Source of the DNA: Granulosicoccus sp045110475
GTDB lineage: Bacteria; Pseudomonadota; Gammaproteobacteria; Granulosicoccales; Granulosicoccaceae
NCBI GenBank assembly: GCA_045110475.1
Contig: JBGCGC010000082.1
Coordinates: 12,230 to 76,229, forward strand
Direction: 5' to 3'
DNA length: 64,000 bases
Shown here in pieces: positions 28,394-37,347 of the stretch; positions within the stretch are counted from its first letter, which is position 1; each line of letters opens with the position of its first letter. The position numbers and the translations under genes are program-made. Below the pieces are notes generated by a model that was not told where the DNA came from, ran no database searches, and worked only from the letters and a program-made list of their open reading frames with translations.

Positions 28394-29532
28394 CAGTCGC
28401 CCAGAAACCGAGCGGCACTGCTGGACAGGTTGACGCACACCTGACTACCCACTGGCAAGGCTGCGTTACCTGCATCTGTATTTTGCATACGCACTCTCAC
28501 TAGCAAGGTGTCAGACAAGGCAACATCGTATTGACGATCTGTACCCAGATACATAACGTCACGGATGACACCGTTCAACAATAAGCCTGAAGGCTCCGCA
28601 CCCACCTGTTCCAGTGGCTGCACCAGAAGTCTCTCAGGCCTCAGCGAAACAACTCCGTGACTGCCGACAGTGGCAGCCCCCGATACGTCGGCGTTGATAA
28701 TGCAACCGGTGGCAAGTCGAACAGACGCTGTGTCACGGCTAATATCAAGCACGTCTGCTTCTATCAAATTGGTATCACCGATAAAGTCTGCAATGAATCT
28801 ATTGGCGGGTTTTTCATAGATGTCTGCCGGTGTTCCTACCTGTTGTATTCTTCCGGCTGACATGACCGCAATACGATCCGACATCGACAATGCCTCCTCC
28901 TGATCATGAGTGACAAAGACAAATGTTATTCCTGTGTTGCGCTGAAGAGCCTTGAGTTCCATCCGCATCTGCTGGCGAAGTTTCAGATCAAGTGCCGACA
29001 AGGGTTCATCAAGAAGCAACACTTTGGGTCGTGGTGCCATGGCTCTAGCCAGCGCCACTCTTTGTTGCTGGCCACCGGATAGTTGAGACGGTCTGCGGTT
29101 GACAAATTCATCCAGTCTGACAAGAGCAACCATCTCGGCAATTCGTGTGGAAATCTCGGTGGCGGGCCAACCCAGCATCTGCATACCAAAGCCGATATTC
29201 TCGGTAACAGTCATATGTGGAAATAGCGAATAGTTCTGGAACACCGTGTTGATGGGTCGCTTATGCGGCGGCAGGTTCTCGATTTCCTTGCCATACAGAG
29301 ACAAGCTACCGGCACTGGTGGCTTCAAAGCCTGCGATAATCCGCAGCAGGCTTGTTTTGCCACAACCAGACGGGCCCAACAGCGTGAAGAACTCGTTGTC
29401 TCTGATATCAAGCTGGATATCTTTAAGGGCAGTAAAGTAGCCATAGCGTTTTTCCACGCGCTTTATGCTCACCGCGGGCTCATCATGGATGGCATGATCA
29501 GGGTCAGTTGGAGAAACGGCGTCGTTAGTCAT
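28393..29532 (-). CDS. Polyamine-type ABC transporter ATPase (PotA/PotG family)
   Basis: A 379-residue ATPase. Walker A is GPSGCGKTS (about residues 53-61), the ABC signature LSGGQQQRVALARA, Walker B VLLLDEPLSALD, and the H-loop FVTHDQEEAL. The C-terminal TOBE region (about residues 260-379) contains SLRPERLLVQP. It is the first gene of the potABCD order, with tight coupling to potB. The 180-base region before it carries no gene. Confidence 0.94.
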   Translation of the reverse strand: MTNDAVSPTDPDHAIHDEPAVSIKRVEKRYGYFTALKDIQLDIRDNEFFTLLGPSGCGKTSLLRIIAGFEATSAGSLSLYGKEIENLPPHKRPINTVFQNYSLFPHMTVTENIGFGMQMLGWPATEISTRIAEMVALVRLDEFVNRRPSQLSGGQQQRVALARAMAPRPKVLLLDEPLSALDLKLRQQMRMELKALQRNTGITFVFVTHDQEEALSMSDRIAVMSAGRIQQVGTPADIYEKPANRFIADFIGDTNLIEADVLDISRDTASVRLATGCIINADVSGAATVGSHGVVSLRPERLLVQPLEQVGAEPSGLLLNGVIRDVMYLGTDRQYDVALSDTLLVRVRMQNTDAGNAALPVGSQVCVNLSSSAARFLGD

Positions 29533-29656
29533 AGCATAAACTCACGAACTGACTACTGAACTGTAAGGCATTTTCAGAGATACTCTGTGTGCAATCAAGC
29601 TGATGAAAAGAACCGGACTACTATCATTAATACCATGATTCTGGCTGCAATAAAAT

Positions 29657-29684
29657 CCTGACAGGCATGACCTGACAGGCTTGA
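29657..29684. repeat. 14-bp direct tandem repeat
   Basis: CCTGACAGGCATGA (29657-29670) is followed directly by CCTGACAGGCTTGA (29671-29684), one mismatch. It lies between the end of the CoA-transferase gene and the start of potA, both on the minus strand. Each unit contains the near-palindrome CCTGACAGG. It could be a regulator site for potA or a simple duplication. Confidence 0.5.
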
Positions 29685-29712
29685 CAATAGAAAAAACACG
29701 AAAAAGTGATTG

Positions 29713-30909
29713 TCATATGACGCTGGCATCCTTTAGCTGCTGTATTTCATCAGCGGATAAACCCAGCTCAGAGAATATTTCCGTATTGTTCTGACCGAGT
29801 TCTGGCGGAGGCGATGAAACGGTTGGCGGCTTTCCGTTGATTTTCAAGCCGGTTGAAACGACTTCTATGTCACGGCCCACACCGGGCACATCATCAAAAC
29901 GCGAAATAAAGCCACGTTCGGCAACTTGCGCGTGTTTGAGGATATCGGGCACCGTCATTACAGCGCCTGCTGGTACGCCTATCGCGTTCAACTCCTCAGC
30001 CCAAAGTTCTGCTGGTCGTAATACAAGCACCGCCTCAAGTTTTTGAGCAAGACGGGTACGATTTGCCTTGCGCCTGACACGAGTTGCGAAGTCAGGATGC
30101 GTTTGCAGATCCTGTAATCCAAGATGCGCTGACAGCAGACGCCATTGCTCATCCTTGTTTGCTGCAATATTCAGTAGCCCATCAGCGGTACGAAAAGCAC
30201 CGGACGGCGCTGACGTTGGATTGTCATTACCATGCGCTGAGGGCTCAGTACCAGCTATCAAGTGATTTGATACTACCCAACCCATGGTTGCCAGCATGGA
30301 TTCCAGCATGGACACATCGATAAAGGACCCTCGTGGCCTGGCGTTTAACGCCGCGCAGATGGCAAATGCTGCCGTCATACCCCCTATCGTGTCTGCTACG
30401 GGAGAACCGGCCCGCAGCGGACCTGAGGCGGTATCACCGGTAACAGACATCAAGCCCGATACACCCTGAATAATCTGATCATAGGCTGGCCTGTTTACCC
30501 ATGGGCCATCCTGTCCAAAACCTGAAATGGCACAGTAGATTAATCGTGCGCTGACGTGCTTCAACACCGGATAGTCTACGCCCAGACGCTTCAAGACACC
30601 GGGCCGGAAATTCTCTACAAGCACATCGGCCGTAGCGACCAGTTTTAAAAAAAGTGCTTTGCCTTGCTTATCCTTGAGATTGATAGTTACCGACTTCTTG
30701 CCAGCATTCTGCGCAAGAAAAGAGACACCCATGCATTGTTCGTTCAGCTTTTCATCGGCACCGAGCTGGCGTGCAAGATCACCTTCACTCACTGTCTCGA
30801 CCTTAATGACTTCTGCACCGAGGTGGACCAGTTGATGGCAACAGAATGGCCCGGCAAGTACGTTGGTGAGATCCAGAACGCGAATACCGCTCAGTGGTTT
30901 TTGTATCAC
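29713..30909 (-). CDS. CaiB/BaiF family (class III) CoA transferase
   Basis: A 398-residue cytoplasmic enzyme that moves CoA between carboxylic acids. The N-terminal LSGIRVLDLTNVLAGPFCCHQLVHLGAEVIKVE is diagnostic in content (family opening with LAGP and GAEVIKVE). NLKDKQGKALFLKL and SGFGQDGPW follow, and VADTIGGMTAA provides the expected catalytic Asp near residue 173. The substrate pair is not predictable; formyl-, succinyl- and mesaconyl-CoA transferases all belong here. It is monocistronic as far as can be seen, and the GGDEF gene diverges from it. Confidence 0.9.
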   Translation of the reverse strand: MIQKPLSGIRVLDLTNVLAGPFCCHQLVHLGAEVIKVETVSEGDLARQLGADEKLNEQCMGVSFLAQNAGKKSVTINLKDKQGKALFLKLVATADVLVENFRPGVLKRLGVDYPVLKHVSARLIYCAISGFGQDGPWVNRPAYDQIIQGVSGLMSVTGDTASGPLRAGSPVADTIGGMTAAFAICAALNARPRGSFIDVSMLESMLATMGWVVSNHLIAGTEPSAHGNDNPTSAPSGAFRTADGLLNIAANKDEQWRLLSAHLGLQDLQTHPDFATRVRRKANRTRLAQKLEAVLVLRPAELWAEELNAIGVPAGAVMTVPDILKHAQVAERGFISRFDDVPGVGRDIEVVSTGLKINGKPPTVSSPPPELGQNNTEIFSELGLSADEIQQLKDASVI

Positions 30910-31129
30910 GCTATTATTTCTACCAATTCAGGCTGATTAACCAAGCATACAAGAAATATCAGCGATAGCCGGTATCAAAACGCCATGACGTTCATCATCT
31001 ATCTGCCTGGCCGTTTTGATAAAGCATGCGCTCTTTCACCTTATGAGTCTTTCATACTTCAAGTTCAACTTTTCTCTCGCCGATTATCCACTGAAGAGGC
31101 TTACTCTCGTCACAGACAAACAGTTGCTG

Positions 31130-32773
31130 ATGAAGCATACGATTGATCAACAAGCAGGCGCACCGAGACGCAATACCATCGTGTACCTGGTGATATTGCT
31201 TTGCGTAATGTCGTTGTTCGCACTGTGGTCTGATGGACACACCTTGTTGACAGGGTTAAGTCTTTTGCAAATCAATAATGTGCGTGATTTTACGTTGCTC
31301 ACTGCCGTCATCATGGTTGCAGGTTTAGGGTTTACCTCTCTGTATCTGTTGGCAAGATTGCGTACTCTGGAAACGGCGCACAATATCGACAGCCATGCAG
31401 CGTTGCACGATGCGTTGACCGGCGCTGCCAATCGCCGCCAATTCGAACTCAGACTTGATCAGCTGCTTGAGGACGACCCACCAGCACACACGCTGTTAAT
31501 GATCGATCTGGATCGATTCAAGCCCATTAATGATCTTTACGGACACGCTGCGGGCGACGCCTTGCTGCGTGACATTACCCAGGGAATGAAAAGGCTTGTG
31601 CATCGCGATGATCTGGTCGCACGGCTCGGAGGCGATGAATTCGCCATGCTACTCACTGGCAAGGTGGGTAAGAGCGCAGAGCAGACTGCACTGGATGTCC
31701 TGCAGTTTGTTTCCAGGTACCGGCTAGCCTGGGAGGGACAACGTCTGGGCGTTGGCGCAAGCATTGGCCAGGTCAGTATTGACCGCCAGGGATTGACTCA
31801 GGCGTTGCTTCTCACGGCGTCAGATGAGGCGCTGTACGCGGCAAAAGAAGCCGGACGTGGTGCCATCTTTGCCGCTGAGCTCGCTCTTGCTGATGATCAG
31901 CCCACACACTTTCGTCGCGTCGATGCACAGAACGCTACGGCGCTCCCCAGTGCCAACAGTCACGTGCCCGAAGACGGAACGAGACAGGAATTGCGTGCCC
32001 GGCTCATGACAAACCTTTTGACACCGGAACATACTGATCGTCGTCGGGTGCACGGAGCCCGACGACGTTACGAAACCAGGCATTGGGTAAGCCTTGAACC
32101 GGCAACCGTTGGCGATCGCCTGACACCGGGCATGTCCATGCGCGAATTGATTGGCGACGCTTCAGCTCGAGGTGATGGGGGCGCTGATTTTGTACGATGG
32201 ATGATGGCTATGGCACTTGACGCCGCCTCACGAATGAACCCCGTATCGCTGGGTCATGTTGATTTTGTATTACCCGTGCCTGCACGCGCATTTCTGGTTG
32301 TTCCGGATCTTGCTGACGAGCTTATGCGCTGCAACGCATTGTCACACTTGCCCATCCGACATATTACCTTCATCCTTCATGGGCTTGCACCGGCCTGCGA
32401 TTCAGCAGAAATGCAAAATATGTATGCGCAACTCACAGCCCGTGACTTTAGACTGGGTTATGAGATCCGTGCTGACAATCTGGAGGTATTAGCACCGCTA
32501 CGGCATATTCCTTTTGATGAGATTCACCTCGGTCGTGAGCTGCTTAAAAAACTGCCGTCTGTCGCTGATAAAAGCCCTACGGTGGACGCCCTGCTAGCGG
32601 TAACCGAGAAAAACGGCACATCGCTTGTTACTACGTGTGTGGACACGCAGGCCGAAGCCACGCTGCTGAGTGATTTGGGCATCAAACGTTTTAGTGGATC
32701 AGCGACTGGCCCTTGTGCACCGGTTCACGAGCTTATGTCATCACTGATTAACCCGGCTGCAAAAGAGCTCTGA
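31130..32773 (+). CDS. Membrane GGDEF protein with degenerate C-terminal EAL-like domain
   Basis: Likely a diguanylate cyclase. From ATG 31130 it has 547 residues; in-frame starts at 31043 and 31016 are possible, and no start has a strong ribosome-binding site. Two hydrophobic helices lie near the N-terminus (about 17-36 and 52-75). The GGDEF domain has DALTGAANRRQFELRL, DLDRFKPINDLYGH and an intact RLGGDEF. The inhibitory site position reads HRDD in place of RxxD, so product inhibition may be lost. The C-terminal part (about 350-545) ends in FDEIHLGRELLKKLP and LLSDLGIKRFSGSATGPCAP, which look like the last strands of an EAL domain without its catalytic acidic residues. Confidence 0.8.
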   Translation: MKHTIDQQAGAPRRNTIVYLVILLCVMSLFALWSDGHTLLTGLSLLQINNVRDFTLLTAVIMVAGLGFTSLYLLARLRTLETAHNIDSHAALHDALTGAANRRQFELRLDQLLEDDPPAHTLLMIDLDRFKPINDLYGHAAGDALLRDITQGMKRLVHRDDLVARLGGDEFAMLLTGKVGKSAEQTALDVLQFVSRYRLAWEGQRLGVGASIGQVSIDRQGLTQALLLTASDEALYAAKEAGRGAIFAAELALADDQPTHFRRVDAQNATALPSANSHVPEDGTRQELRARLMTNLLTPEHTDRRRVHGARRRYETRHWVSLEPATVGDRLTPGMSMRELIGDASARGDGGADFVRWMMAMALDAASRMNPVSLGHVDFVLPVPARAFLVVPDLADELMRCNALSHLPIRHITFILHGLAPACDSAEMQNMYAQLTARDFRLGYEIRADNLEVLAPLRHIPFDEIHLGRELLKKLPSVADKSPTVDALLAVTEKNGTSLVTTCVDTQAEATLLSDLGIKRFSGSATGPCAPVHELMSSLINPAAKEL

Positions 32774-32797
32774 GCGTGTAATGCGCGAATCAGAACC

Positions 32798-33589
32798 TTA
32801 TGCATCATAGGCATTACCAGCCATCTCAAGCACGTGTTCGTAAACACCACTGCACGCAGTAACAACCCGACCACCATGGTCCAGCATCACCTGCATATTG
32901 AACGGTTCGACAACGCCGCCAGCCTCTTCAATCATCAGCAAGGCAGCGATACAATCCCAGGCATTCATGTGTGGTTCTACATAACCAACGAGACGTCCTG
33001 CCGCCACATAGGCCAGATCCAGTGCGCCGGAACCGCTGCGACGAAACAATCCATCGCTAGTCATCAAAGCAGTGAGCAAGGCTATCGTCGGCTGCGCCGG
33101 CACACGACTGCTATGACCAACCCCTAAAGTACCTTGATTGATCCCAGTAGCTGCGCTGACTTTCATTTGGCGGCCGTTGATGTGTGCCCCACCCCCCTTG
33201 ATTGCCGTAAACAACTCGTTGCTGACAGGGTCGCAAATTACAGCGCAGACGCAGTGCTGTGCCTTGACACAGGCAAGCACGACGCACCAGCCCGGTGTAC
33301 CGTTAACAAAATTCGTGGTTCCATCGATTGGATCGATAACCCAGGTAAACCCTGAACTGCCCACGGTATTTTCGTGTTCTTCTCCGACTACGGCGTCATC
33401 CGGGTATTCATCACTTAACGCTTTTCTGAGTAGATCTTCCACGGATCTATCAGCGTTGGACACCCAATCCTGCAGACCTTTCTGCTGGATATCGAGATCA
33501 TCTTTTTCCCGAAATAATGCCAGAGCGCTTTGCGCCGCTTTCTCGGTAATCCGGATAGCGTAGTTCAAGCGGGATTCAATCGGGCTCAT
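32798..33589 (-). CDS. Inositol monophosphatase family protein (SuhB-like)
   Basis: A 263-residue Mg-dependent phosphatase. VVGEEHE (metal-binding Glu, about residue 70) and WVIDPIDGTTNFVNGTPGW are the two metal-site motifs; a later NAWDCIAALLMIEEAGG gives the third metal ligand Asp. The enzyme removes phosphate from inositol-1-phosphate or related sugar phosphates; SuhB relatives also act in rRNA antitermination, but this one lacks clear evidence for that. It is convergent with the GGDEF gene (24 bases between stops). Confidence 0.9.
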   Translation of the reverse strand: MSPIESRLNYAIRITEKAAQSALALFREKDDLDIQQKGLQDWVSNADRSVEDLLRKALSDEYPDDAVVGEEHENTVGSSGFTWVIDPIDGTTNFVNGTPGWCVVLACVKAQHCVCAVICDPVSNELFTAIKGGGAHINGRQMKVSAATGINQGTLGVGHSSRVPAQPTIALLTALMTSDGLFRRSGSGALDLAYVAAGRLVGYVEPHMNAWDCIAALLMIEEAGGVVEPFNMQVMLDHGGRVVTACSGVYEHVLEMAGNAYDA

Positions 33590-33801
33590 TTATTGTCTCT
33601 GGAGTGGTTGTCGTTACGCTCACGCCCGCCAATTATACCTTTTTAACAGACTACCTTTTAGCGGGTATCCCGGTGGTGATTTCAGCTGTTACAACTTGTT
33701 ACCAACCGATGCGCCTGTGCAATGTCTTGCCAGGTTCATTGGCCGATACTTTGTCCCATGCCATGCCACTGGGGCAAGGGCAGCAGACCTGACACAGGAA
33801 A

Positions 33802-34251
33802 ATGAAAATGAAACGTCATACAAAAGTAATTCTCGCCTCTATCGCTGTTATCAGTGTTGCGACGACAACCGTCGTGGTAGCCGGGGGTGGACACGGCAAG
33901 ATGGGTGATCGAATGGTGAGCAAAATCACCAAAAAGCTTGATCTTGACGAGCAACAAGCCAATGCACTGCAGGCACTACAGGCTGAAATACGTGAAACGC
34001 GAGAGTTGATGCGTGGCAACCTTGATGCCGACGGTCAGACGCTCGGCGACCTCCTGGGGGCTGAAACATTCGACCAGGGTGCGGCGCTGGGCATGATAAC
34101 GGCACGAACCACCGCCCTGCAAGCGCAAGGTCCTGATCTGGTTGCAGCCGCAGCGCTGTTTTTTGATGGACTTGATGCTGAGCAGAAACAGGAACTCAAT
34201 GAGCATGTCGAGAGGTTTTCCGAGTACCGCGGCAAACGACAAGGGAACTAG
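33802..34251 (+). CDS. Spy/CpxP-like small periplasmic protein
   Basis: A 149-residue secreted protein. Residues 1-27 form a signal peptide (KVILASIAVISVATTTVVVAGG). The mature part is predicted to be mostly alpha-helical and charged, with KLDLDEQQANALQALQAEI and LDAEQKQELNEHVERF, which resemble the LTxxQ-type repeats of Spy/CpxP chaperone-like proteins. The gene sits 220 bases ahead of a CpxRA-like two-component pair on the same strand, as periplasmic stress regulators often do. The match is by pattern only. Either ATG 33802 or ATG 33808 may be used. Confidence 0.65.
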   Translation: MKMKRHTKVILASIAVISVATTTVVVAGGGHGKMGDRMVSKITKKLDLDEQQANALQALQAEIRETRELMRGNLDADGQTLGDLLGAETFDQGAALGMITARTTALQAQGPDLVAAAALFFDGLDAEQKQELNEHVERFSEYRGKRQGN

Positions 34252-34291
34252 TGACCCACTAGCCCTAAGACGTCTAGGCGAATAATCGCTA

Positions 34292-34323
34292 CCTGCCATT
34301 CCCGCAAACGCGGGAATGGCAGG
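34292..34323. repeat. Perfect 14-bp-stem hairpin with dRS3-like core
   Basis: CCTGCCATTCCCGC and GCGGGAATGGCAGG form a perfect stem around AAAC. The core is ATTCCC-N8-GGGAAT, the pattern of the dRS3 repeats known from Neisseria and similar proteobacterial repeats. It is 40 bases past the Spy-like stop and has no T-run, so it may end transcription weakly or be a mobile/phage-integration repeat. Confidence 0.7.
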
Positions 34324-34471
34324 CTCAAAGGCTATCCCCGCTTAGCCAATGCAACATATTCCCAATATCCCTTACACTCTGCCCAGTCTGGGTGGCCTGT
34401 AAACGATAATTTCTGACATCAAAGGTTCCAGTACACTTGTATAACCTGCCAAACCAACCATAGATAACCCC

Positions 34472-35152
34472 ATGGCAAACGTGTTTCTGATTGATGACGA
34501 CGAAGACCTTGCAGATCTACTCGTCGAATATGCCGAACGTTTTTCCATGCAGATCACCGCCTGCCATGATCCTGTACAGGCCATTGCCCGTCTCAAACAA
34601 GAGGTGAACAACTACGACGCCATCATCCTCGATGTCATGTTGCCACACATCGACGGATTTGAAACGTGTCGACAAATACGACAATTCAGCGATATTCCTA
34701 TCATCATGCTCACCGCAAGAGGCGACGTCACTGACCGCATTGTGGGACTGGAACTTGGCGCTGACGACTATCTGCCTAAACCTTTCGAACCGCGAGAACT
34801 GATGGCGCGTCTGCAAGCCAATATCAAACGACACGGTAAAAACGCTACCCGTCACGTCCTGTCATTTGATGATCTCAGCATTGATCAGGATACGCAGCAA
34901 GTCATCGTAAACAACACAGCTCTGGAGCTGACAACCAAGGAATATGATTTACTTTGTTTACTGGCGCAGTCACCCGGCAAGACATTCTCACGCGATGATT
35001 TGTTATCCGCTTTGAAAGGCAGTGACATCGAGTTGTTCTCACGCTCCATCGATATTCTGGTAAGCCGGCTCAGGCAGAAGCTCAAGCCATCAAGCCCGAT
35101 AAAAACAGTTCACGGTGCAGGCTATGCCTTTGTGGGGCGACGAAGAACGTGA
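34472..35152 (+). CDS. OmpR-family response regulator (CpxR/RstA-like)
   Basis: A 226-residue regulator. The receiver domain has DDDEDLADLL, phospho-acceptor Asp in AIILDVMLPHIDG (near residue 52) and Lys in YLPKPFEPRE. The C-terminal winged helix (about 130-224) reads LTTKEYDLLCLLAQSPGK and SRSIDILVSRLRQKL, ending in KTVHGAGYAFVG. It is joined to its kinase by a four-base overlap (GTGA). Likely targets include the Spy-like gene upstream. Confidence 0.93.
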   Translation: MANVFLIDDDEDLADLLVEYAERFSMQITACHDPVQAIARLKQEVNNYDAIILDVMLPHIDGFETCRQIRQFSDIPIIMLTARGDVTDRIVGLELGADDYLPKPFEPRELMARLQANIKRHGKNATRHVLSFDDLSIDQDTQQVIVNNTALELTTKEYDLLCLLAQSPGKTFSRDDLLSALKGSDIELFSRSIDILVSRLRQKLKPSSPIKTVHGAGYAFVGRRRT

Positions 35153-36513
35153 AACGCTGGCTGACGTCGTCCCTATCCTCACGATTACTCGCTGTCTTTC
35201 TGATCACTGCAATTGCTGCCGTTATACTGATGGCAAGCTTGTTCTCAAGTGGACTGGGGTCACAGTGGCGACGAACCATAGCGCCGCATCTCATGCAGTA
35301 CGTAGCGTATGTAAAGGAAGACATTGGCACCCCACCCGATGAGGCAAAAGCACGTGAACTTGCCAGGCGCTTGTCTATCAAAATTCAGGTACATGAGGCT
35401 AGCAGCGGCGAGCGAGTTTTTACCACAGCCAGTAAGCCCATCAAGGTCAATCAGATCAGCTTTGTTAACACGCGACGCTGGCGATCTCTATCCAGCGACA
35501 CAAGGCAAGGCACATCAACATCACGTATTGACAACATCGCCATTGGCGATAACCAGCATACTCCGGTCCTCAGACTCCAATACGGAGACTATCTGGCCTA
35601 TATCGAATTTGCCCGATTGCAAAGCCGTGATCGCGGTGGCAACGAAATGCTTATGGCGCTGCTTGGGTTGTCTTTGCTGCTGGGTGTCTGCTACCTGGCA
35701 ATACGACATTTACTCAAACCCATCGGCACACTGCAGAGGACCGTCAAGCAGATCAGCAGTGGAGACCTGACCGCACGGACACAGGCCAGTGGACGTGACG
35801 ACCTGGCCCTGTTGGCACAGAGCGTTGATCAGATGTCAGAACGTCTGGAGCAAATGCTCGATGCCAAACGGGAGTTGCTGCTGGCGATCAGCCATGAGCT
35901 GCGCTCACCCTTGACGCGCGCACGTGTCGCCAGCGAGATGCTGGAGCCCTCGCGGCATCAGCAGCTTTTAATCAGGGACATCGATGAGATGGAACACTTG
36001 ATAGCCCAGCTGGTAGAAAGTGAGCGTCTGCAAACACATGTTGTACTGGATCTGAAAAACCACGATCTGGGACGTGTGGTGGACGATGTGATACTCGGTA
36101 TCGATGGCCCCATTAACTGGCAAGCGCCACAAGAAGCCATACCTTGTCTGGCCGATGAAACCCGTGTACAGGTACTTGTGCGCAATCTGATCAACAACGC
36201 ACTTCAACATGGCAAGCCGCTATCGGCGCAGACGGGCCAGGTTGATGTTTATCTGCAGGCGCAAGCGCATCATGCACAGCTGGTAGTAACAGACAACGGT
36301 CCCGGGATTGCTGCGGAACACCTTTCCTCTATCACCGATGCGTTCTATCGACCTGATGCCTCACGCACAAGAAAATCCGGCGGTATTGGTCTGGGACTAC
36401 ACTTGTGTAAACGCATTGCCGAAGCCCACGGCGGTACCTTGACCATCGACAGCCCGGGCGCAAACGGCGTTGGCGTACGTGCCACTGTAACGCTACCCCT
36501 TAAACCAGAATGA
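35149..36513 (+). CDS. Sensor histidine kinase (CpxA/RstB-like)
   Basis: A 454-residue membrane kinase starting at GTG 35149. TM1 lies at about residues 12-32, a periplasmic sensor region of about 130 residues follows, and TM2 is at about 165-185. A HAMP linker leads to the HisKA box AISHELRSPLTRARVASEML, then NNALQHGKPL (N box), DNGPGIAAEH and GGIGLGLHLCKRIA. It should phosphorylate the OmpR-type regulator it overlaps. The signal is unknown; envelope stress is suggested by the Spy-like neighbour. Confidence 0.93.
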   Translation: MKRWLTSSLSSRLLAVFLITAIAAVILMASLFSSGLGSQWRRTIAPHLMQYVAYVKEDIGTPPDEAKARELARRLSIKIQVHEASSGERVFTTASKPIKVNQISFVNTRRWRSLSSDTRQGTSTSRIDNIAIGDNQHTPVLRLQYGDYLAYIEFARLQSRDRGGNEMLMALLGLSLLLGVCYLAIRHLLKPIGTLQRTVKQISSGDLTARTQASGRDDLALLAQSVDQMSERLEQMLDAKRELLLAISHELRSPLTRARVASEMLEPSRHQQLLIRDIDEMEHLIAQLVESERLQTHVVLDLKNHDLGRVVDDVILGIDGPINWQAPQEAIPCLADETRVQVLVRNLINNALQHGKPLSAQTGQVDVYLQAQAHHAQLVVTDNGPGIAAEHLSSITDAFYRPDASRTRKSGGIGLGLHLCKRIAEAHGGTLTIDSPGANGVGVRATVTLPLKPE

Positions 36514-36592
36514 TCTGAACACCATTACATGACGTTACTGCAACCAGCGCACACTAACGGCATTGGACAGCGACAACTGCGCACAGCCTGTG

Positions 36593-37270
36593 TCAGCCAG
36601 TACCACCCTGCGGGTATGAAATAATAGACAAGTATCTGGCGGGCAAGCTTATCAACCGCTCTGGGCCATGTGGCGCATCAGCATGAAAGAAGACCGAATC
36701 ACCGGCTTCCATGACAAACACTTCGTCACAATGCCGGTACTCAACACTGCCCTCCAGCATGTACAGAAATTCAAGACCATCATGCTGGAAGGTAGGAAAC
36801 ACATCAGAATCATCCGTGAGTGTTATCACATACGGCTCGACAATAACACCGGAGTCATTGGATCCCAGAAATCCCAGCAATTGATACTGATGACCCGCGC
36901 GAGTCCCTCGCCTTTCCTGAGCCACACCCTGGCCCGCCTTAACGAAATGAGCAGGACGCTGCTCTTCAAAGCGTTTTAACAACTGCGATATCTGTACGCC
37001 GAGAGCGTGCGCGATCGACTGAAGCGTTGTCAGTGAGGGCGAAGTCAGACCATTTTCGATCTTGGAGAGCATACCCAGAGAAACGCCGCTTTTGTCGGCC
37101 AGTTCGGCGACGGTGAATCCGACATGTTTGCGCAACAATCTGATTTCCAGACCAATCGCAACTTCGAGACGCTTTTCACCGCTGCGTAATGCGTGCGGGT
37201 CCTGTTGTAACTTCACACCAGCTGTAAGTGCCAATGCCGTCTCCACCGGTATTGCCTGTCGTGTTGCCAT
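36593..37270 (-). CDS. XRE-family regulator with C-terminal cupin domain
   Basis: A 225-residue regulator. The helix-turn-helix covers about residues 40-95 (FTVAELADKSGVSLGMLSKI, then ENGLTSPSLTTLQSIAHALG), and the cupin domain about 145-215 (FQHDGLEFLYMLEGSVEY, FHADAPHGPERL). Regulators of this build, such as PuuR and SutR relatives, sense small amines or sulfur compounds. It lies just upstream of the GlxA-type regulator and the sox genes, so it may act on the same methylamine-related metabolism; that is inference. Confidence 0.88.
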   Translation of the reverse strand: MATRQAIPVETALALTAGVKLQQDPHALRSGEKRLEVAIGLEIRLLRKHVGFTVAELADKSGVSLGMLSKIENGLTSPSLTTLQSIAHALGVQISQLLKRFEEQRPAHFVKAGQGVAQERRGTRAGHQYQLLGFLGSNDSGVIVEPYVITLTDDSDVFPTFQHDGLEFLYMLEGSVEYRHCDEVFVMEAGDSVFFHADAPHGPERLISLPARYLSIISYPQGGTG

Positions 37271-37347
37271 TAATCAGACCTGAAAATAGTCATTAAACTT
37301 CCGAGGAACAGCTGCCAGAAATGCGCCACGTGTGAGTATAAACCCCA

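Noticed and set aside
36617..36635. Second copy of the ATAATAGACAAGTAT sequence found near 38315
   Set aside because: Fifteen bases match the regulator-side half of the 38318 site, but it lies within the coding end of the XRE-cupin gene, lacks the second half-site and may be chance.
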